18,729 nt of DNA from Jaenimonas drosophilae (taxonomy: Eukaryota > Euglenozoa > Kinetoplastea > Trypanosomatida > Trypanosomatidae), in NCBI GenBank assembly GCA_030849065.1, contig JASAON010001379.1:1-18729 (forward strand), in the 5' to 3' direction. A program made the position numbers and the translations under genes. Position 1 is the first letter of the stretch; each line of letters opens with the position of its first letter. This document shows positions 15,339-18,729 of this stretch, piece by piece. The notes beneath the pieces are model-generated. The model saw nothing but the letters and a program-made list of their open reading frames with translations, did no database searches and was not told where the DNA came from.

Positions 15339-18300
15339 TCACTTCATGCCAGCAATGCCCATGAGTGTTGCGGAAGCACGTTGTGTGTAGGCCACCCACA
15401 TCTCCTCCACGCCGTGCTTGACCGCTGCTGCCACAGTCGTTGTTCGGTGTACGCGAGGAACGGGCATCACCACCACGCAAGGAGGAGATGCATCTGTGTG
15501 GTGGTGCTTATGCGTTGATGTTGTTGTTGTTGTTGTTGCGGCTGCTGCATGCGTTGATGGTGATGTTCCACGTGGCCGCTTCAAGGGTTTCCGCGACGTT
15601 GCCGCCTCTTCTGCACGGCTGAGGCAGAAGCGGCGTGAGGGAAGCAGTGCAGGCGTAGACGTACATGTCGGTGATGATGCATCTGACCGTGTGGCGGCTG
15701 TTTCTGTGGCTTCATCGCCCCAACACGTCAAGATGGTCTTGCGCACATCATCCAACACACACGATGCTGCATCTTCGTCCACCAACACCAACACAATAAC
15801 TCCAAGCACCGCAGATGTTGCGGCGTTGGTGTTCCTCCATGCCTTCTCTAGACGTGTGCGTAGCTCATCCGATGGCATACTCCCATCTACGCACATGATG
15901 CATGTGGCTGGCGATGATGATGAAGATGATGTGTGCTGAAGTGTGAGCACACATCTCATCCACATTGTTTTCCCGCCAAGACACACTTCTCGCGGCTCCG
16001 TCAAGAGGCTGCGACGAGCTGGTTTGCGTACATCATCATCATCATCATCACCATCATCATCAAGATCATTTCTCGAAGCAGAGCCACGCTGCAAATGAAG
16101 GAGCTGAAGTAGTGTCTGCTCCAGTGGGGCGTCATTATGTGCAGCACTCAGCATCACCACGTTGAGGTTCATGCGCATCTCAACACACGAAACCGTGCGG
16201 CGACGTTGATGCGCGATGTTGGCAGGTGTAGGCGATGATGCGGCACGGCGGAGCATCTCTGCCCGACCATTGGACCATGGCTCCATCGTCGTGGATGCCT
16301 CCATCAATGAAGAAAACACGTTGTTGTTGCGTGGTTGGTTGCGTGCAGCACGCGTCTCACGTGATTCATCTGCATCATGTACAGATATCATCGTCATGTG
16401 CCACGTACATCCACCGCAGAGCTGCTTCATGTGCTCTTGCATGCGTTGTTGCGAGATGATCCACGACGGACTATTTATACACGATGATGATGGAGTTGAT
16501 GTACGACGCATCATCACTTGTGGCAGAAGAAGTTGTGTGAGGGCGTCTCGAAGCTCTGGAGAGTGTGTGCGTGAGCTCCACAACAAGTCAGCGAGCGCAT
16601 CGGCATACACAACGAGACGCGGCAACAACACATGGCGCACAACATCATCATCATCATCATCATCACCATCTTCATCATCTGATGAAGCATCTGCAATAAA
16701 TGATGGTGGCTGCCATGTGCCATCGGTGCCACGACCTCCAAACGCACGAAACATGGATAAATTCTCAACGAGCGACGACGATGTTCGTGATGGAACCGCC
16801 ACAGACGTACACGGCACAACAACAGAAGTAGAAGCACACGCAGATGTTGTTGTTGTTGTTGTTGTGGCGGGCACCACTGGCGCAGCCACGGGTACCAAAG
16901 ACGCTCGAGCTGATGGAGCTACGTAGGTGGATGCTGGAGTGGGTGTGGTGGTGTTCGTAAGTGCTGGCAGAGTGTTGCTGTTGTCGTTGCTATCTTCTTC
17001 ACGACGTCTTTTAGCTCCAAACGCATGACCATCACTCATCGGTAAGGCACTTGTTGTTGTTGTTGTTGGGGCTGTGGCTGTGGCGGGTACGTTGAATGCT
17101 GGCGGCAACGTCGTATGAAACGTTGGCGGCGTGGCAGAAAATGCCGCGGTGTGCTTCAGACTTGGTGGTGAGCGTGTTCGTGGTACAACATCCTCAAACG
17201 ACGTGGTGGATGCACCAACACGATGTTGTTGCTCATCATCATCATCATTCGTGTTGTGTATTGTTGCGGGGAGGACGGGTGATTCAATCACCGCACGTGA
17301 TGACGGCACGATGGCGGTGTTGGTGGCATCATCGTCGGCGACGGCGGAGATGCGTACCGATGCCGTTGAAGTGATGGCGGCAAAGGCATTGACGAAGCGC
17401 GTCGGTGATGTTGTTGTTGGTGTTGTGGTTGATGATGATGTTGCTGACGATGAGGTTGGCGTGGCGGATGGAGGTGGCACGACCTCTGCGGAAGGTTTGG
17501 TGGAGATGGGCAGTGCTCGTAGCGTTGCCGTCATGTGTGTAACAAAACTCGTCCTTGCCTCCAATTCGTTGCGGACGATCTCCGAGCGACGCTCGGACTC
17601 AGACGATGTTAAGATCATCATGCGATGTTGATGCTCCAACAATTGTTGCGTCGCGCGGTAGCTAGGGCTGGAGGTGATGGCCTCACGCAGTTGCCGCGCT
17701 TGACGAACTTGTGGCAGCTCATCTTCATCATCATCATCATCATCACCATCATCCTCGCGTACATCATCATGATCATGTGCTGCAGGCAGGCCATGTTGTT
17801 GTTCTTGGCCATCCCACTCATCATCGCCGTTGAGATGATGATGAGTTGGTTGCTGAAGACTGTGGTCAAAGCGATCATCCCCGCCATCCGAAAAGATGGA
17901 CGATGATGTGGAGTTGGCACGATGAGCATCATCATCCACGATACGCTTGCCACGAAGACGATGAGCCTCACGGAGCATCGCACGTTGATCCTCGGCGATG
18001 GTTGAAAACCACACATCCGGCACGTCACTGAGTGAGTAGCGTGCCACATCACCGGCGTACGTTGGGCAGTACATCTCCAGCACACGCATCAGATTCACAG
18101 GACAATTGCCCTGACTGAGCAACGCATCGTCCTCACGCACATCATCATCATCATCATTAATATCATCATCATGGTTGTGTGCAGGTTGGTCAGCATCTCC
18201 ACGAACCTCTTCTCCATCTTCGTGGAAGTACTCGTCGTGATACGCATCTTCTTCATCCAACTCAGAACCATTGAGCATATCATCATCATCATCATCACCG

Positions 18301-18729
18301 CCACCACCTTCACCATCATCATCATCATGATCACGTTGCGCTGGTGCATCATTGCGTCCAGCCAGTGGTGCATCTGGGAATAAGTCGTACGCCTCACGCC
18401 ACAACTGAAAACCAAAAAATGACGCGTGCGTCGGGAAACACAACTCCGTGCGATTGTGGCAGTGCTCATCAATCTCCTCCACAGAAATGAGCGGCTCCGA
18501 GGATTCGGAACACAGCTGAAGTACCCACTCACGTCGTGGCGTAGATGATGATGATGATGATGACATCATCTCCTGCTTCAGCAAGTGGCCCACACCCATT
18601 GCGCGAAGGAACTCAAGGCAGTGCGTTGTGCTCATGATGAGCAGGTGTGCCAGACGATTTACACGCATCGTCGTGCGCAAACGTTGTTTTGGATAAACAA
18701 GAATGTTTGGCGTGAGGAGCTCCAACACC
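15339..18729 (-). CDS. Large acidic low-complexity protein, 5' end beyond right edge
   Basis: The frame is open for 1129 codons from the right edge to a TGA at 15339-15341. The first whole codon in the window, at 18726-18728, is GTG (Val), so the true start lies outside. The first 120 visible residues look globular (for example RLAHLLIMSTTHCLEFLRAM, then PTHASFFGFQLWREAYDLF). Residues about 130-205 and 300-340 are extremely acidic with Asp runs, and 340-405 are helical and probably coiled coil. A long Ser/Thr/Pro/Ala-rich middle contains a basic patch, AKRRREED, near 571. The last 250 residues are again more ordered and contain a second basic patch, KPLKRPRG, near 1045. Acidic blocks with basic patches suggest a nuclear or chromatin-associated protein, which is inference. 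I do not recognise a domain. Confidence 0.78.
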   Translation of the reverse strand, partial: VLELLTPNILVYPKQRLRTTMRVNRLAHLLIMSTTHCLEFLRAMGVGHLLKQEMMSSSSSSSTPRREWVLQLCSESSEPLISVEEIDEHCHNRTELCFPTHASFFGFQLWREAYDLFPDAPLAGRNDAPAQRDHDDDDGEGGGGDDDDDDMLNGSELDEEDAYHDEYFHEDGEEVRGDADQPAHNHDDDINDDDDDVREDDALLSQGNCPVNLMRVLEMYCPTYAGDVARYSLSDVPDVWFSTIAEDQRAMLREAHRLRGKRIVDDDAHRANSTSSSIFSDGGDDRFDHSLQQPTHHHLNGDDEWDGQEQQHGLPAAHDHDDVREDDGDDDDDDEDELPQVRQARQLREAITSSPSYRATQQLLEHQHRMMILTSSESERRSEIVRNELEARTSFVTHMTATLRALPISTKPSAEVVPPPSATPTSSSATSSSTTTPTTTSPTRFVNAFAAITSTASVRISAVADDDATNTAIVPSSRAVIESPVLPATIHNTNDDDDEQQHRVGASTTSFEDVVPRTRSPPSLKHTAAFSATPPTFHTTLPPAFNVPATATAPTTTTTSALPMSDGHAFGAKRRREEDSNDNSNTLPALTNTTTPTPASTYVAPSARASLVPVAAPVVPATTTTTTTSACASTSVVVPCTSVAVPSRTSSSLVENLSMFRAFGGRGTDGTWQPPSFIADASSDDEDGDDDDDDDVVRHVLLPRLVVYADALADLLWSSRTHSPELRDALTQLLLPQVMMRRTSTPSSSCINSPSWIISQQRMQEHMKQLCGGCTWHMTMISVHDADESRETRAARNQPRNNNVFSSLMEASTTMEPWSNGRAEMLRRAASSPTPANIAHQRRRTVSCVEMRMNLNVVMLSAAHNDAPLEQTLLQLLHLQRGSASRNDLDDDGDDDDDDVRKPARRSLLTEPREVCLGGKTMWMRCVLTLQHTSSSSSSPATCIMCVDGSMPSDELRTRLEKAWRNTNAATSAVLGVIVLVLVDEDAASCVLDDVRKTILTCWGDEATETAATRSDASSPTCTSTPALLPSRRFCLSRAEEAATSRKPLKRPRGTSPSTHAAAATTTTTTSTHKHHHTDASPPCVVVMPVPRVHRTTTVAAAVKHGVEEMWVAYTQRASATLMGIAGMK
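16031..16048. repeat. (CAT)6 microsatellite encoding Asp
   Basis: Six CAT copies on the plus strand, read as GAT on the minus strand, give an Asp run in the C-terminal part of the acidic protein. Confidence 0.92.
16643..16663. repeat. (CAT)7 microsatellite encoding Asp
   Basis: Seven CAT copies on the plus strand give an Asp run in the acidic protein. Similar runs at 17726-17743, 18140-18157 and 18281-18295 feed other acidic blocks of the same gene. Confidence 0.92.
16846..16863. repeat. (GTT)6 microsatellite encoding Thr
   Basis: Six GTT copies read as ACA on the minus strand, so Thr. Equivalent Thr-encoding runs in this gene lie at 15520-15537 and 17051-17068. Confidence 0.92.

Noticed and set aside
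16216..16926. Plus-strand open frame of 236 codons
   Set aside because: Antisense shadow of the acidic protein gene, made of reversed trinucleotide repeats. All real genes in the window are on the minus strand.
1..18729. CRISPR arrays, inteins or selenocysteine use
   Set aside because: The repeats are simple trinucleotide runs without unique spacers, no intein splice-junction motifs were seen, and all three stop codons are used as ordinary terminators.

Overview
The window looks like nuclear DNA of a kinetoplastid protist, either a trypanosomatid or a free-living bodonid. I cannot tell which from sequence alone. All seven protein-coding genes lie head to tail on the minus strand. They are long and intronless and are separated by about 200-620 bases. 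Upstream of six of them the coding strand carries a pyrimidine-rich tract followed by an AG, the layout expected for trans-splicing of a polycistronic transcript. TAG, TAA and TGA all end genes here, so the standard code is in use. There are no bacterial-style operons, tRNAs, rRNAs or transposons that I can recognise.

Layout in transcription order (right to left): (1) a 5'-truncated gene for a very acidic protein rich in Asp, Ser and Thr, with basic nuclear-localisation-like patches (15339-18729); (2) a two-helix membrane protein with a C-terminal KKXX ER-retrieval signal and a Vma12/TMEM199-like outline (13504-15120); (3) a giant 1828-residue myotubularin-family phosphoinositide 3-phosphatase (7815-13301); (4) an unrecognised alpha-helical protein (5121-7190); (5) the CCR4-NOT subunit NOT2 with a glutamine-rich N-terminus (3118-4539); (6) a small unrecognised two-helix membrane protein (1697-2404); (7) a secreted or surface protein with a signal peptide that runs off the left edge (1-1369).

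The genes do not form an obvious pathway. Neighbouring kinetoplastid genes usually share a transcript, not a function. One loose thread is endomembrane biology: a lipid phosphatase beside a possible V-ATPase assembly factor.

The most striking property is the density of trinucleotide repeats from about 5 kb to the right end. Runs of GTT point the same way every time (13 runs of six or more copies, all AAC/ACA/CAA on the coding strand) and are read as Asn, Thr or Gln depending on frame. GAT/CAT runs occur in both orientations and are read as Ser/His or Asp. They have inflated otherwise conserved proteins, most clearly the myotubularin, whose catalytic domain carries a low-complexity insert of about 135 residues. 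I found no convincing sign of a new multi-gene system. The best leads are the inflated myotubularin, the strand-polar repeats and an apparently almost leaderless mRNA at 15120.
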